From assembly GCA_036867785.1 (NCBI GenBank), contig CP145421.1, positions 62,001 through 126,000 of the forward strand: a stretch of DNA of 64,000 nt, given 5' to 3'. This DNA comes from Plasmodiophora brassicae (taxonomy: Eukaryota; Endomyxa: Phytomyxea; Phytomyxea; Plasmodiophorida). This document shows positions 10,934 to 23,021 of this stretch, in pieces. A program made the position numbers and the translations under genes. Within the stretch, counting starts at the first letter, position 1, and every line of letters begins with the position of its first letter. The notes under the pieces are model-generated. The model was not told the DNA's origin. It saw only the letters and a program-made list of their open reading frames with translations, and ran no database searches.

Positions 10934-11920
10934 TTACGCGACAGGGATGACCGCGTCGCCGCTGCTGGGGACGGCGCCGGGGAAGAACGGCTCGAGGAGC
11001 AGGGCGGTGGCCAGCGGCACCAGCTCCATCATGGCGTTGTCGTCGATGAAGACCAGCTTCGGGTACTCGGCGGCGACGGCGATGGGGCCCATCAGGGCCA
11101 CGATCCACCAGACGGCGCGGCCGGTGACGACGCCGATCAGGGCCCAGATCAGCCAGGCGACGGCAACGGCCAGGCAGGTGCGCTCGGGCAGCGTGAAGCC
11201 GCGCCCGCGTCGCACCCGGCGCCCGATCGCCCCGTGGCCCTTCAGCTCGCCGAGCAGCGGGTCAACGATGCCCAGCGTCCACAGGATGGGCATGCCGATG
11301 ACGGCCCGGTCGGCGCCGGTCGCCCCGCCATTCACCTGCGGGGGTAGGCCTCGCGTCAGTCCCCACCAGCGGGCGCGTCTGGTGTGCGATCCCCGTACCT
11401 GGGGGGCGGCGATCAGCACGAGGCAGGCGCCGACGGTGCCCCAGGCCTGGGCGGAGATCTGCGTGCGCTCGTACGACCGGAAGCCGAAGCAGACGAAGCG
11501 CTGGCGGATGCGGGCGGCCTCCAGCACGATCTGGGCGATGGCGATCAGGGCGACGACCTTGGGGGCGGCGAACCCGACCTGCTGGCCCAGCGGGATGCAG
11601 TACCAGTAGTAGACGAAGGGGACGGCCGTGAACAGGACGACGTGGTAGGACCGGCGGAACAGGTGCGGCAGGATGCCATGGCCGCCGACGGTCAGCGCCC
11701 CCGTGTTCTGATCCGCCGGGATCACCGACGCGTTACCGTCCACCTGCTGCTCCTGCTGCTGATGATTGTTCGCATGGTCGGGCGCGGCGGCGGCGGCGGC
11801 GACGGCGACGGGCGCTTCGTCGACGCTGACGTGTTCGGCGTCGACGCTCATACTGAGGAGCTGGTCGACCCGTGGACCTGATTCGTTCGACGACGACGAC
11901 GACGTATCGCCTAGGTTCAT
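10934..11920 (-). CDS. polytopic membrane protein, possibly of the DGK1/dolichol-kinase-like group
   Basis: Two exons (11920-11399, 11335-10934) encode about 307 residues. The first ~90 residues are Ser/Ala/Gln-rich and hydrophilic. After that come at least five or six hydrophobic segments (YHVVLFTAVPFVYYWYC, KVVALIAIAQIVL, TVGACLVLIAAP, LAVAVAWLIWALIGVV, VWWIVALMGPIAVAAEYP). The loop GIVDPLLGELKG and the C-terminal IDDNAMMELVPL resemble conserved pieces of CTP-dependent diacylglycerol/dolichol kinases and phosphatidate cytidylyltransferases; the assignment is tentative because I cannot see the full nucleotide-binding signature. The 63-nt intron (11336-11398; gtacgg...ccgcag) has no stop and is a multiple of three, so retention would add 21 residues in frame. 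It ends 52 nt from the convergent tyrosinase gene. Confidence 0.65.
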   Translation of the reverse strand: MNLGDTSSSSSNESGPRVDQLLSMSVDAEHVSVDEAPVAVAAAAAAPDHANNHQQQEQQVDGNASVIPADQNTGALTVGGHGILPHLFRRSYHVVLFTAVPFVYYWYCIPLGQQVGFAAPKVVALIAIAQIVLEAARIRQRFVCFGFRSYERTQISAQAWGTVGACLVLIAAPQVRGSHTRRARWWGLTRGLPPQVNGGATGADRAVIGMPILWTLGIVDPLLGELKGHGAIGRRVRRGRGFTLPERTCLAVAVAWLIWALIGVVTGRAVWWIVALMGPIAVAAEYPKLVFIDDNAMMELVPLATALLLEPFFPGAVPSSGDAVIPVA

Positions 11921-12541
11921 GCCCGCGGTCTACGTCAGAGGTCGAACGCCGGTCAGGCTGACGGCATGGACCTGTTTGGCAAGCGCGCTGTTCGGTCTGT
12001 GCTCAGGGACCCCAGTCCGCGCCGTCGGTCGCCAGCGCCGCCTGTGCAGGCCGGCTGCGCCTGCTGGGGACGTCTCGGGCGGCACAGGGAGGCAGGGCAA
12101 TGCGCGGCCTCGCGCGACGTCTGACAGGGTCCAACCACCGCGCTTCGGGTGCCGATCGGCCGACGTCGGAGACGCCCGCCCAGGCCGATTCGTAGTCTCC
12201 GGCGGACCGCCCATTCCGCGGGCAGGTTACTGCTAAAGTGTAATAAATAGACGCGTCTCTGGCGAGTACCTCCTATGTGTACGTACGGAGGCGCCTCTGG
12301 CGACGTCGTACGCAGTGGGCCATGTGGGTCTAAGACGTCTGTTCGGAGGCCCAGTTCAGCATATGCGTCAAGACATCGGGAACGTCTGGGCACGTCCTGC
12401 CGGTCTGGTGCGTACGCGCGAACATGCATTGACGGGAAACCGTAAAGTCTGCGGCCACTGCAGCCCACACAGGTCGCGGACCTGCAGGTCTTGCAACGCG
12501 TTGGGGTCCGGCCCGGTCCGTGGCGTACATACAGCACACAG

Positions 12542-12583
12542 GTCTGCGGAGCGGCCCCGTGGCGGGGGGGCCGCTCCGCAGAC
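12542..12583. repeat. perfect 17-bp inverted repeat (hairpin) with 8-nt loop
   Basis: Left arm 12542-12558 (GTCTGCGGAGCGGCCCC) and right arm 12567-12583 are exact reverse complements, separated by 8 nt. About 14 of 17 pairs are G-C. It lies about 260 nt upstream of the CLU start codon. It could be a cruciform, a binding site for a dimeric factor or a structured RNA element; function unknown. Confidence 0.8.
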
Positions 12584-12660
12584 TGCAGCCGCGCAGTGGA
12601 AGCTGCACATGGACTGCAGCCGCGCAGTGGCAGCTGCACATGGACTGCAGCGGGCGCAGT
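12581..12660. repeat. 31-bp direct tandem repeat, about 2.5 copies
   Basis: Units start at 12581, 12612 and 12643 with GACTGCAGCCGCGCAGTGG. The first two units differ at one position and the third is partial. The array directly abuts the right arm of the 12542-12583 hairpin. Confidence 0.8.
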
Positions 12661-12846
12661 GATGAGGGCGGACTCGGGGGGTGGTCTCGAAACGGCGGCG
12701 ACGGAGTGCGTGGGGCGACCTCGCGGCAATCCGCACTCGTGCGCGCCTGCGCTCCACAACCGGCAGCCGTCCTCGATCTGCAACCGCAGCGCCGTGCAGC
12801 GCCGCGCCCGCCCATCGACATCCCGTCGCGCGCACGCCCGCCACCC

Positions 12847-15800
12847 ATGACGCTCCTGCAGGTGACCGTTACGGGGCCCGATGCCGCGCAGGCCTCTGTC
12901 ACCATCGACGACCATGACACGCTCGCCGACCTGCGCGCCGCCCTCGACGACACCCTGCCCTTCGCCTGCCACACGTCGTACCATTTCGAGTACGAGGGGC
13001 GCCCATGCAATGACTTTGCGCCGGTACGTCGTCGCGTCGCGTAATGCGACGGGACCCCCGACCGTTGTAACCATGTCGTCTTCGTCGACCAGATCGGCGC
13101 CGACCGCACCGAGTTCGCCGTCGTCCACGACAAGTACAACTTCGAAACGATTCGCGTGCACATTGAGCGCGTCGAGCGGTTCCTGCGCAATCCACCCACG
13201 GCACTGTACGTTCGCCAGTTCGCGCGACGTCACGTTTCGTCCGTTTGCTGTTCGCTGACCGTTGTGGCATTGCCCCTGCCTGCAGGTCGATGGAGTCCTG
13301 GCTCAAGGCATTGAAACGGTCGGCCGAGGACGTTGTCAAGGCCGATGAAGTGTCGGAACCGTTCGCGGCGGACAAGGCCCTCACGTGCGAGACGGTACGC
13401 ATGGTGTGCAACGTTGCCTGCTTGTGTACGCTGACCCGTGTGCTCCGCCAACAGGTGCCTGCGCCCGTGCCCGGTGACCATGAACGTGTCGCGATCCGTG
13501 TATCGCCGCACGATCCACCGACTGGCCCCGCTCGTCTACGTGGGCACCTGGTCTACATCGACGTCGCCCTGCCGGAAGGTGCCACCATCCACTGCACGGG
13601 CACTGAGGACGGCTTCTACATCAACAAGACGACGCCCGATGCGTTCAACGGCGCGCCGCGAACCCGATCTCCGGTTCGGTTCGCGACGTTGACGGCGCTG
13701 CTGGCCAAGTCCAGCGCTGGGTTCCGGTCGGCGCTGGCGGCCCTGCAGGCGCGCCAGGCGGACCTGCACCCAATGTCGCACGCGCAGGCGCCCATACCGT
13801 TCCGGGAGCCGATCCAGCCTCCGTCGTCCGCCCGGAAACAAACGTAGGCCCAGCGACACAGGTCAGGCGCTGGCCGGCAACATGTGTGCTGAATCAGCGT
13901 GTGCGCTCGCAACAGGGACGCCGAGCGGCCCCGTCTGCGTTTCGAGCATGTCCCTGCTGAGCGCAGCTGGAACGACGAGTTCCTGGTGTGGAGCGAGGCG
14001 CCGGGCGCGGACGCGTCCGTCGAGGTGCACCTGGGGCACCTTCGCAGCCGGTACAGATCCGGGGTCGAGTTCGTGTCAGCGGCGCAGCAGGCGGCCGTCC
14101 TGGCCCTGACCGGTCGTCTGGCGCCGCTGAACCCGACCGAACCGCGCGACCTGCACGTCTACCTGCACAACAACATCTTCATGAGCGCCGCCATTGATTC
14201 GCGCAACCTGTACAGCCCCGAGCGGGGGCAACGCATCACCTACAAGCTCGCGTCCCACGACCTGCACGCCTGCCACGTCATTGACGCCGTCGCACATGTC
14301 GGGGAGGGGGCTCGCGCGTGTCCCCTGGCTGTGCCACTGAATGTGTGCGCGCGTTCCCTGGACAGGCCACGACCGTCGAAGGCGACCCCACTCGCCTGCA
14401 TACGCTGCTCAGCTGCCTGGTCGACTACGCGGGCCATCGGCTGATCTGCCAGGCCATCATCCCCGGCATCCTCAACGGGGGCGGGTCGACGTTGCTGTTC
14501 GGCGCGCTGGACGCTGAGGACCCGGGCACGGTCGGCCCGCATACATCTGACTACGGCGAGCACGCGCTGTTCGCCCAGCTCGTCGACAACCTGGCGGTCC
14601 GGTTCGTGCCGTTGATAGGGCCCTTGCTAGGCGGCACGCACTGACGCTCGTGCCCACAGGATGCATTGGGGGCGGTTCCCGGCCCGCGACCTGTCGGGCA
14701 ACGTTCACGACAAGGTGTCGATGCCGATGGACTGCAAGGCGATCAAGGCGTCCGACGGCAAGCTGTACCTGATGGACCTGATGCATACGTCGCCGCGCGA
14801 CGCCAACTTCCCCGATGACGACAGCGCCGTTGTCCGGCACGAGTTCGTGCGACGATGGTGCCAGGAGCGCGCCGTGCAGCGCGCCCTGGAGCAGCAGACG
14901 GGGGCGGCGCCGTCACCGATGCTCCCGGTGGCCGACATCGAACGGTACGCCGACGAGATCCGCATCGACATCAACGCGCTGACCCGGTATGGCATTGCGC
15001 CCGAATCCGTGTCGGGCGACCAGCCCCAGCAGCAATCGGTCGGTGATGTCGCCCCCTTGGGACGCTGGTCGGAACTGACCCGGGTGCTGTCCCGCCGGCC
15101 AGGTTGTCGATGCGATGGCGGCGTCGTTGCTGAACGACATGGTGCCCGCTGTGGCGCTGGCCATCCGGTCCCTGTCGATTGCGCACACCGACTGCCGCGC
15201 CATGGCGTCCCTGTTCCACGCGTACGGCCTGAACATGCGGTACCTGGGCCACGTGTACCGCCAGGTGGCGTCGGCCGACGCCGACCCGAACGACCCGCTC
15301 ACGTCGACGCTCTGCGGCACGCTCCAGACGCACATGGTCGTGCGCGCCAGCAAGCACGTGCTGGCGCGCCAGATCCGCCACGTGGGGCCGTCCGGCGACG
15401 TTGCCTCGTGCGTGGCCGCCTTCTTCAACCGGCTGCTCCTGCAGCCGGCTCCGAAGCAGGCCCGGGCCATGTGGGCCGAACTCGTCGACGATGTCCGCCT
15501 GCGCTTCTCGCACCAGCTCCCCGCCCAGCGCATCCGTTTCGACAACCCGTTGTTCGTCGTCTACAGCGTTTGCCAAGGTGTGTGTGTGCCTGTCATTGTC
15601 GATCGGCGTGGGCTCGAACGTGCTGACTTGCGCCCATTCCGCAGCCGTTGGCGTCCGGGTCGCGTACCGCGAGTTCGACTTTGGCGGCAACGGGTCGGGC
15701 ATGTCGCCCGACGACGTCGTGGACATGTACCCGGTGGGCAAGTACCACGTGTCGCCCGGCCTGAACTCGGGCGCCCTGCTCGACCTCGGCCGGGGGCGCC

Positions 15801-16951
15801 TGACGCAAGGTGCGTTGGTGGCAGACGACGCCCTCCTGCCCGCATGACAGGGCCTCTGATTGTTGGGTTGCTCCGCTGCCCGCCCAGGCGACCTTGCCGG
15901 TGCGGCCGAAGCCTTCACCCAAGTCATCCAGCTGCTCTGCTCCATCACCGGCGCCATCCATGACGACGTCGGCGCCGCGTTCGCCAACCTGGCCCTCGTG
16001 TCGTACGTGGCGTCGATGCGTGTGTGTATACGTCTGGACCCCTAAAGCCCACCCCACACCCAGGTACCGGTCCGGCGACGTCGTCAACGCGATCGACCAG
16101 TCGTACCGCGCCATCGTGATCAGCGAGGCGCTGCACGGTGCCGTCGACTGCGAGACGGCCCGGGCGTACTCGCAGCACGCCCTGTTCCTCATGTGCGGCG
16201 GGTACCTGCAGCGCGCCCTGCACCACGCCATCAAGGCGAAACGCATCTACGAGTTCCTGGCGGGGGCCGACCACCCCGACACTGCCACCGCCCTGCTGAA
16301 CGTCGCCGTCGTCCTCGTCGAGTCCGGCATTGTCCACGGTGCGTGCCGTACGCGTTGCCGACCAACGTGCCGATACTGACGTCTGCGCCCGCGTGTGTTG
16401 CAGAGGCGCTCCAGCTGCAGGTGGATGCCCTGTCGCGTCTGGAGCGGTCGATCGGGCGCGACGGGCACACGCACCTGGCGACGGCGTGCCACGCGATCGC
16501 CTTCTCGCACGCCCTGCTGAAACAGTCGCGCGACGCCGTCTCGTACGAGAAGCGGTGCCGGACGATCTGCACGAAGACGTGCGCCGACGCCGACGTCATC
16601 GCCGACTGCAACACGTGGCTGTCGCTGTTCACGCGCCACGCCGTCCAGGCCGCCAAGGGCCTGCCGGTCGGCCCCGTCATCAAGCCGACCGCCTCGGCGC
16701 TGTCCTGGATCGCCGGGCCGCACACCGCCCGCATCTACAGCGCCGTGTCGACCAGCCTCTACCGGGACCTGCTGCCGGCGGCGACGACCACGACGACGAC
16801 GACGACGAACCGTACCGACGACGCCGGTGCGGGCGTTGCCGACGAGGCGGACAAGCAGGACGCGACCGCCGACGATGCAGCGGTGGACGTAACGACGAAG
16901 CGGGGCGACGTCGCCGGCGAGCAGCAGCAGCTGGACGGCGTCGCTGTCTAG
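12847..16951 (+). CDS. CLUH: CLU (clustered mitochondria) protein homologue
   Basis: Twelve exons joined by short introns (49-80 nt) give about 1,123 residues (family usually 1,200-1,350). Approximate exons: 12847-13023, 13093-13205, 13286-13394, 13455-13843, 13916-14297, 14366-14610, 14660-15038, 15103-15577, 15645-15809, 15888-16002, 16064-16338, 16404-16951. All phases agree. Domains in order: ubiquitin-like N terminus; CLU_N (DGFYINKTT); the CLU domain with ERSWNDEF, HVYLHNNIF, RLICQAIIPGIL, DCKAIKASDGKLYLMDL; an eIF3-p135-like part (GLNMRYLGHVYRQV, VVRASKHVL, VAYREFDF); and C-terminal TPRs (GDLAGAAEAF, GYLQRALHHAIKAKRIYE, EALQLQVDAL). The tail is acidic and Thr-rich. CLU proteins bind mRNAs for mitochondrial proteins in the cytosol and keep mitochondria dispersed. 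The junctions at 14611 and 16003 were set mainly by phase. Confidence 0.9.
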
Positions 16952-17155
16952 GGCGCCGAACAACAACGACGACGGTCGGGGGCCCCGGGCAGCGCGTCCG
17001 GCCTGCCTCCTGCTGTTGCCAGACGCGCCAATCATCATCATCGCCACCAGGATACACAGCACTGGCGTTGCGCCTGTCGTCGTCGTCGTTCCCTCGTCGT
17101 CCGCCCGCCTTGTACGAACGTAGGTACGCGCGTATCGTTTGTTGGTTGTCGTGTA

Positions 17156-20100
17156 TCACGGGGCGGGGGCCGGGCGCCCGCGGCGGCGCCCCTCGGCGAC
17201 GGCGTACCGGGCGAGCGCGTTCAGCACCGGGCCCAGGTCGGCGGCGGACGGTTCGCCGGGCAGCGTGTCGACGAAGCGGGCGACGACGTCGAGCAGGGCG
17301 TCGGCGCCGCGGTCGTCCAGGCCCTGGGCCAGCTCGCGCAGGACGCGCCCGGTCAGGCAGCGGCCGGCGCCGACCTGCTCGACGGCCTGCTCCGTTGTGC
17401 CCGTCGCGAACCGCAACGGGGCGGCCAGCGACGCGACCGTGTCGCCGTCGACGCCCACGACGGCGTCGAGCAGGTCGGCGACGTCGCCGTCGCCCGTCAT
17501 CCGGATCAGGCGGGCGGCGGCGACCAGCGACGCGTCGGCGACGTCGACGGCGGGGGACGCCGCGCGCCCCTGCCCGATCAGGCGACGGATGCGCTCCGGG
17601 CCGCTGACGACGACGCTGTCGCCGGCGCGCAGCACGCCCTGCGCGTCCAGGACGGCACGTTGCGCGTTCAGGTCGGCGAGCTCGGCGTCGTCGTCGTCGT
17701 CGCGGGCCGACGTCAGGTACGCCAGCTTGGACAGGGCGTTGCAGGCGCGGCGCAGGCGCAGGGCGACGTGGTCGTCGTCGGCGACGCGCTTCAGGGCGGC
17801 CGACGCCGCCGCGTAGTCGCCGCGGTCGAGGTCGGGCACCCAGGCCAGCAGCGGGTGGTCGGCGAGGACGTCGCCGACCCAGTCCGGGTGCACGGCCGCC
17901 CAGCGCATCACGTCGTCGTACCGGCGCGCCTGCAGCAGGACGGCCAGCGTCGCCAGGCCGTACGGGCGGCCGTGCTCCCGCAGGTACGCGTCGGCGCGGT
18001 CGGCGCGCGCGCACCGGGCGCACAGCTGCGCCAGCAGCGACAGGTCGGCGAAGCGCTCGCCGAACGCGAACGCCAGCTCGAAGCGGGCCGACGGGGACGC
18101 CGGGCGCCCGTCACCAGCATCAGCAGCAGCAGCAGCAGCGACGCCCTCAGCAGCGCAGAGCGACAGCAGCGTCTGAGGTGCCACGCGCACAGGTCAGACG
18201 GGCACAGTACACAGGCGCACAGGCGGCGCGTACCTGGCCGGCCTGGTCGCGGTCGCGCTTGTAGACGGCGTCGAGGTCGGCCCCGGCGGCGCACGGGTTC
18301 GCGCCGCTCTCGCTGAGGTAGGTGCCGCACAGGATCGACGCCACGTGGAAGTAGGCGCTGGAGACGAACCCGGGCTGGACGACGTCGGCGCCCCCGGTCG
18401 ACGCGGGCAGGCGCGCCAGGTGCGTCAGCAGCGTGCGCAGCGCGGCACGGACGCGCCCGGTGAACATCCAGGAGGTCGGGTCGGGCGCCGCTTGCTGGTC
18501 GGCGTTCTCGTCGGCGACGCTGAAGACGACGCGCACGACCCGGCAGACGAAGACGACCTGCAGGGCGACGTCCAGCTGGTCGTCGGGCGGGTCGCCCAGC
18601 GCGTCGACGAGGCCGGGCAGGACGTCGGTGAACTGGGAGACGCGCGCGAAGAACACGTCCTCGACGCGGGCGGTGTCGGGCGCGGGCAGGCCGGCGGCTC
18701 GTAGGGCCCGGCGCAGGACCCGGCGGCGGACGGCGTCGAAGCGGGGCCGGGCGCCCGGCACCACCTCGGGGAACTGGGCGGCGGGCGCGCCCACGATCGC
18801 CTGCGTCGCCAGGGCCAGGTCGAGGGCGTCGGCGTGCGCCCGCAGCGTCGACCGGGTGCCGGGCGGCAGGCGCGCCCAGATGTTGCCGTCGTTGTCGGCG
18901 GCGGCGGCGGCGGCGGCGCCGGGCGACGACGGCATCGACCGGAGGAACTCGCAGAAGGCGGCGTGCCGGGCCTGGCGGTCGGCCAGCGGTGTGTCGCCGC
19001 CGTCGACGATCGCCGTCGACAGGCGCTGGACGTCGTCGGCCAGCGACGCCGACGTGAGCAACGGGGCGAGCAGGGCGCGGCAGTTGGCGATGCGCGCCTG
19101 CTGGAAGGCGGTGAAGGCGCTGGGCAGGCCGAGGGCGGCGCCAGGTCGCTCGTGCAGGATCGCGGTGGTGGGCGGGCCTCGCGCCAGGCGCACGCAGACG
19201 ACGCCATGGGCGGCCGACACGAAGAAGCACCCGCGATGGTCCCGGCAGCGCCCGCCGCCCAGCAGGCCGTCGTCGAACCGGACGCAGTCGCTGGCGCCCG
19301 TCGACAGGTCGACGATGGCGACGGAGCGGCGCCCGTAGACGAAGGCCAGCGCCGGGTCCTGGTCGGACAGGTCGACGCGGGCCGCCCGGCCGCCCCACCC
19401 GTGCGTCTGGCCGTCATCGTCATCGTTGCCGCCGCTGCTGCCGTCGTCGTCGTCCGTGTCGAACGCGTCGATCGGGCAGGCGCGGTGGACGGGCACGAGG
19501 CCGGCGCCGGCCCGCCGGTCGTACAGGGCGACCGCGTACCGGGTGCGGTTCAGCGGCCCGTACCGGGCGGCGGTCAGCACGACGACCCGGTGGCGGACGC
19601 AGGCCAGGTCGACCAGGTGGCAGGCGGACAGGTTCGGCGCCAGGGCCATGTCGTCGACGGGCGCCGACGTCGACCAGGCGACGGACCAGGCGCCCGTCTC
19701 GCTGGCGGCCACCTCGCTGATCGTCGTCGGCGTCAGGGCCAGGGCCGTCAGCGGCGCCGGGCTGCACAGCGACAGGTACGGGAGCAGGTCCGACGACGAC
19801 GACGACGACGCCGACGACGACGACAGCGGGGCCAGGGCCGTGACGACGCGCGTCAGCATCGATGCCCGGCGGTGGCCGTCGCCGCCGCCAGCGACGACGA
19901 CGACGTGGGCGTCGAGCGCGCCGCCGGACTCGCGGCCGACGTCGACCTGCACGAGGCGGTTCTGCGACGTGCCCAGCAGGAAGAGGCGCGCGTTGACCAT
20001 CTCGACGACGGTGACCGTCTCGCTGTGGGGCAGGCACGCCGACGAAACGGTCAGCGGGCGGGCGAGGTGGAGGTGGGCACAAACACCCGTGGCACGTACC

Positions 20101-20689
20101 TGTCGTGCAGGTCGAGGCGCAGGTGGCGGGCGGCGGAGGCGCCCGCCCCCTGCAGGTCGCCCACGTAGACGACGTGGCCGTGCGCCCGCGCGTACAGCAA
20201 CCCGGTGCACGTGCGCTGCTCGACGGGGCGGTCGTAGATCAGGGCGACGCGGTCTGCGGCGGCGGGTTCCGGCGCGTCATCGTCGCCGCCGCCGCTCGCG
20301 TCGTCCAGCGTGATGGCGAGCGCCGGCTCGTCGGGTCGGCAGGCGTTCCAGACGACGAGGCGGGTCGGGCTGACGACGACGGCGTACCCGGACGGGTGCA
20401 GGCGCGCCGACACGGACGCGATCGACGGCGCCGACCTGATCGTCTGTCGGACGATCGACGGGCACGGGGCGACGACCTCGACGACGCGGAACTCGTTGCG
20501 GTCCAGGGCGGCGGCGGCGGCGCCGGAGCCGGTCGGACGGCGCGACCGGCCCGGCGTCCTGCTAACGGCGGTGGTGGTGGTGGACGGCGGCGTGGGCGGG
20601 GTTGGCGACGCCGACGACGACGACCCGATCAGGGGCGGTTTGCCAGGCGATGCGAGCGCGTGTGACCCGGTGCGCAGGAAGGAGGACAT
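17156..20689 (-). CDS. NUP133: NUP133-like nucleoporin
   Basis: Three exons (20689-20100, 20022-18234, 18172-17156; introns 77 and 61 nt) give about 1,131 residues, close to human NUP133 (1,156). The N-terminal half has an unstructured Ser/Pro/Thr leader, then repeated beta-strand-like blades as in the NUP133 propeller (SVSARLHPSGYAVVVSPTRLVVWNA, ARLFLLGTSQNRLVQVDVG). The C-terminal half is alpha-helical, with the best anchor YGLATLAVLLQARRYDDVM followed by HPLLAWVPDLDRGDYAAASAALKRVA, corresponding to the HPxLxWI...GDYxxASxxLxxLA region of the Nucleoporin_C fold. NUP133 forms the stalk tip of the Y-complex of the nuclear pore scaffold. Several Ser and Asp homopolymer runs come from GAC/TCG repeats. 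It is convergent with CLU (204 nt between stops) and divergent from the TBC gene. Confidence 0.8.
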
Positions 20690-21041
20690 GATGGCATCCG
20701 GCGGCGCGCGGCAACGAGCGGCGTTCAGGCGGCAACTCCGTGGCGATGTGCGCCGCCCGCGCCCCGACGACGCTTAATGGGTTGGTCATGGCCCCATACT
20801 GCCAGCCTGCTAAGTATGTACTAGGTACCTACGAACGTTGCATTGCCCCCTGCGCCTGCCTGTGTGCAGGTCTAGGTGCGGACAAGGTCGACTTTCTGCC
20901 GCCCCCGCCCCCTCTCCCTGGTGGCCGGTCTGCACGCCGTTAAAGTACTGGAGCGTCCGCCTGCATGCGGTCACACTGCGCCCTGCCGCCCGCCGCCCTG
21001 GTCGTCATGCTGGCCAGTGTGGCCCGCCGCGCGTCTCCCGC
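20690..21041. other. intergenic region between divergent NUP133 and TBC genes
   Basis: 352 nt, probably the shared promoter region. The TBC reading frame is open back to about 20838 without another ATG, so a 5' exon of the TBC gene may lie here. Nothing else was recognised. Confidence 0.4.
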
Positions 21042-22306
21042 ATGACATCCGCCTGTTGCCCGCCGTCGTGGCACGAGCAGGACGGGTTGGGGTTCGACGA
21101 CCCCGACAGCGACAACGACCTCGTGCCCGTGTCGCCCGAGTCGCAGACGTCCGACAGGTACAATGCGCGCGAGCGGCACGAGAAGCGCCGGCGCTGGGCG
21201 GAGCAGTATCGCGCCAGCCGGGTCCGCCAGGCGAGGCGATGGGCGGGCGTACCGGTCGACCGCCTGTCCGTCCAGGATCTACAGCAGCTGAAGGTGCGTG
21301 TGTGTGCGTGCGCGCGTCGCATGCCGCGCCTCATGGAGCGGCACTATGACCCGCCAGTACCTAACGGATCGGGCTATTATCGTGTGGGCAGTCCCACGTA
21401 CGGAAGGGCATCCCCAGCAATCTGCGACCACGCCTATGGGCGGTCGCCTGCTCGGCGCCCGCCCTGCTGGCGAAGAACCCCGGCGAGTACGCCCGGCTCG
21501 TCGAACGGGCCACAGCGACGCGATCCAGCGCCATGGACCAGATCGACAAGGACCTGCGACGAACGTTCCCGGTACGTGCGCGGTCTGACCGACCAGTGCA
21601 GGATACGCGTACGGCAGGAACGCGCGCGCATCTGACCGTGTCGATTCGCTGTGGTGTGCAGAACCATCCGTTCTACCGGACCGACGAGGGCATTCGGGCG
21701 CTGCGCCACTGCCTGTTGGCGTTCGCCGCCCGCAACCCACACATTGGGTATTCGCAGTCGATGAACTTCCTAGCCGGTCTGCTGAACCTGCTGTACGCCC
21801 CGGAGATGGCCTTCTGGATGATGGTCGCGATCGTCGAGCGCATCCTGCCTCGCGATTTCTATGACCAGAGCCTGCTCGGGTGCCGCGTCGAGATTGGCGT
21901 CCTGCGCCGCCTGGTCACGAAGAAGTTGCCGGAGATCGATGAGGCCTTGCGGCGGCACCGTGTCGATATCACCGTTGTCTGCGTCGGATGGTTCCTGTGC
22001 CTGTTCGTCAACACGCTCCCTATTGAGACCGTGCTTCGCGTCTGGGACTGCTTCCTGGTCGAAGGCGACAAGATCCTGTTCCGCGTGGGCCTAGCGCTGC
22101 TGAAAATGCACAGCGATGACATGCTGGCCTGTACGGATTCGCCTCAGATGATACGGGCCCTAACTCGGATCGGCAAAGACCAGTACGATTGTGATACGTT
22201 CCTTCAGGCGGCCTTCAAACGTGTCGGGTCGTTGAAACGGGAAACAATCGTCAGATATAGGCAGCTATGTCGCGAGGAGGAGACGAACTTGAGTCCACAA
22301 CTGTGA
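21042..22306 (+). CDS. TBC-domain Rab GTPase-activating protein
   Basis: Three exons (21042-21293, 21392-21571, 21662-22306; introns 98 and 90 nt) give about 358 residues. A short charged N-terminal region leads into a TBC domain: RKGIPSNLRPRLWAVACS; the arginine-finger motif IDKDLRRTFP (IxxDxxR, about R141); GYSQSMNFLAG, which carries the catalytic glutamine finger (about Q176); AFWMMVAIVERILPRDFY; then WFLCLFVNTLPIETVLRVWDCFLVEGDKILFRVGLALL. Both catalytic residues of the dual-finger mechanism are present, so it should be active on a Rab GTPase. The layout resembles GRTP1/TBC1D2-type small TBC proteins; the target Rab cannot be inferred. The first intron contains a CTAAC branch-like motif. 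ATG 21042 is the first ATG in frame. Confidence 0.88.
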
Positions 22307-22448
22307 AATCGCTATATCTCGCGTAACGATAAACACCCAATGCAAGCACGGTTGCTGCACACTTCCCGTTAAGATGGCCTTTCGGATATTTGGACGCGGT
22401 CGATGCTGTGTGTACCGCCCGATCTGATCTACCTATGCATTTCTAAGA

Positions 22449-23021
22449 ATGCTGACGACGACGTCGAGAGGCGGCGCCATCGCTGACCATATTGCCGAAT
22501 GCATCCCGATAGCTGATGCCGGGCTGTTCACATTGCACTTCAATGCCGAGCGTGGCGGCTATGTGACTAAACCGAAAGTCGCCGATCTTCGAGGACAGTG
22601 GAGTACGACCTATTCGTCGAGGATCGATCTGTGGGCCATCCTGTAGAGCTGACACAGGAACTGTGCCTTAGGCCGGCTGACGTCTGAAAGACCGTTGGCG
22701 TTGGTGACAACATCCGCGCCGGCGCCAGATCAAATCGGAGCCGCTGCACGAGTCCTGTTCGTAAAAGCGTACGGCACGGCAGTCGCTTTCGATGACCAAG
22801 AGGCTGTCATCGGCGCAGACGTCGAGCAGACGGGGGACAGCGATACGACTGGCATTTGCCAGATTTGCTGGTCGCCTGCGCAGATGCCAGTGAGATCGAA
22901 GCCTTGTCAGCACGTCGCCTGCCGAAGGTGCTGGGGCTTGTGGATTGCACAGGGCAAAACGGCCTGCCCAGAATGTCAAGTACCCATTGACGTGTCACAG
23001 GACGGCCGTGAAGATGAATAA
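22449..23021 (+). CDS. small C3HC4 RING-finger protein
   Basis: Two exons (22449-22597, 22691-23021; 93-nt intron ending in GACGTCTGAAAG) join in phase to about 159 residues. The C-terminal half is a clean C3HC4 RING: CQIC, 11 residues, CQHVACRRC, 11 residues, CPEC. The N-terminal half has no recognisable domain. The exon-1 model rests on one consistent splice; the RING exon alone has no ATG before the zinc cluster, so an upstream exon is required. Likely an E3 ubiquitin ligase of unknown target. No sequence relation to the minus-strand RING gene at 3723 beyond the zinc ligands. Confidence 0.6.

Larger units (their letters stand above)
11921..12846. other. 926-nt intergenic region between divergent genes, with hairpin and tandem repeats
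   Basis: No gene is convincing here on either strand; the open frames are GC-driven and lack consistent splice or protein signals. The region probably contains the promoters of the membrane protein (-) and CLU (+). It holds a 17-bp perfect inverted repeat and a 31-bp tandem repeat, annotated separately. Confidence 0.5.

Noticed and set aside
12330-13233. Minus-strand frames of 290-430 codons upstream of CLU
   Set aside because: They overlap CLU exons and the tandem-repeat/hairpin region and show no family similarity.
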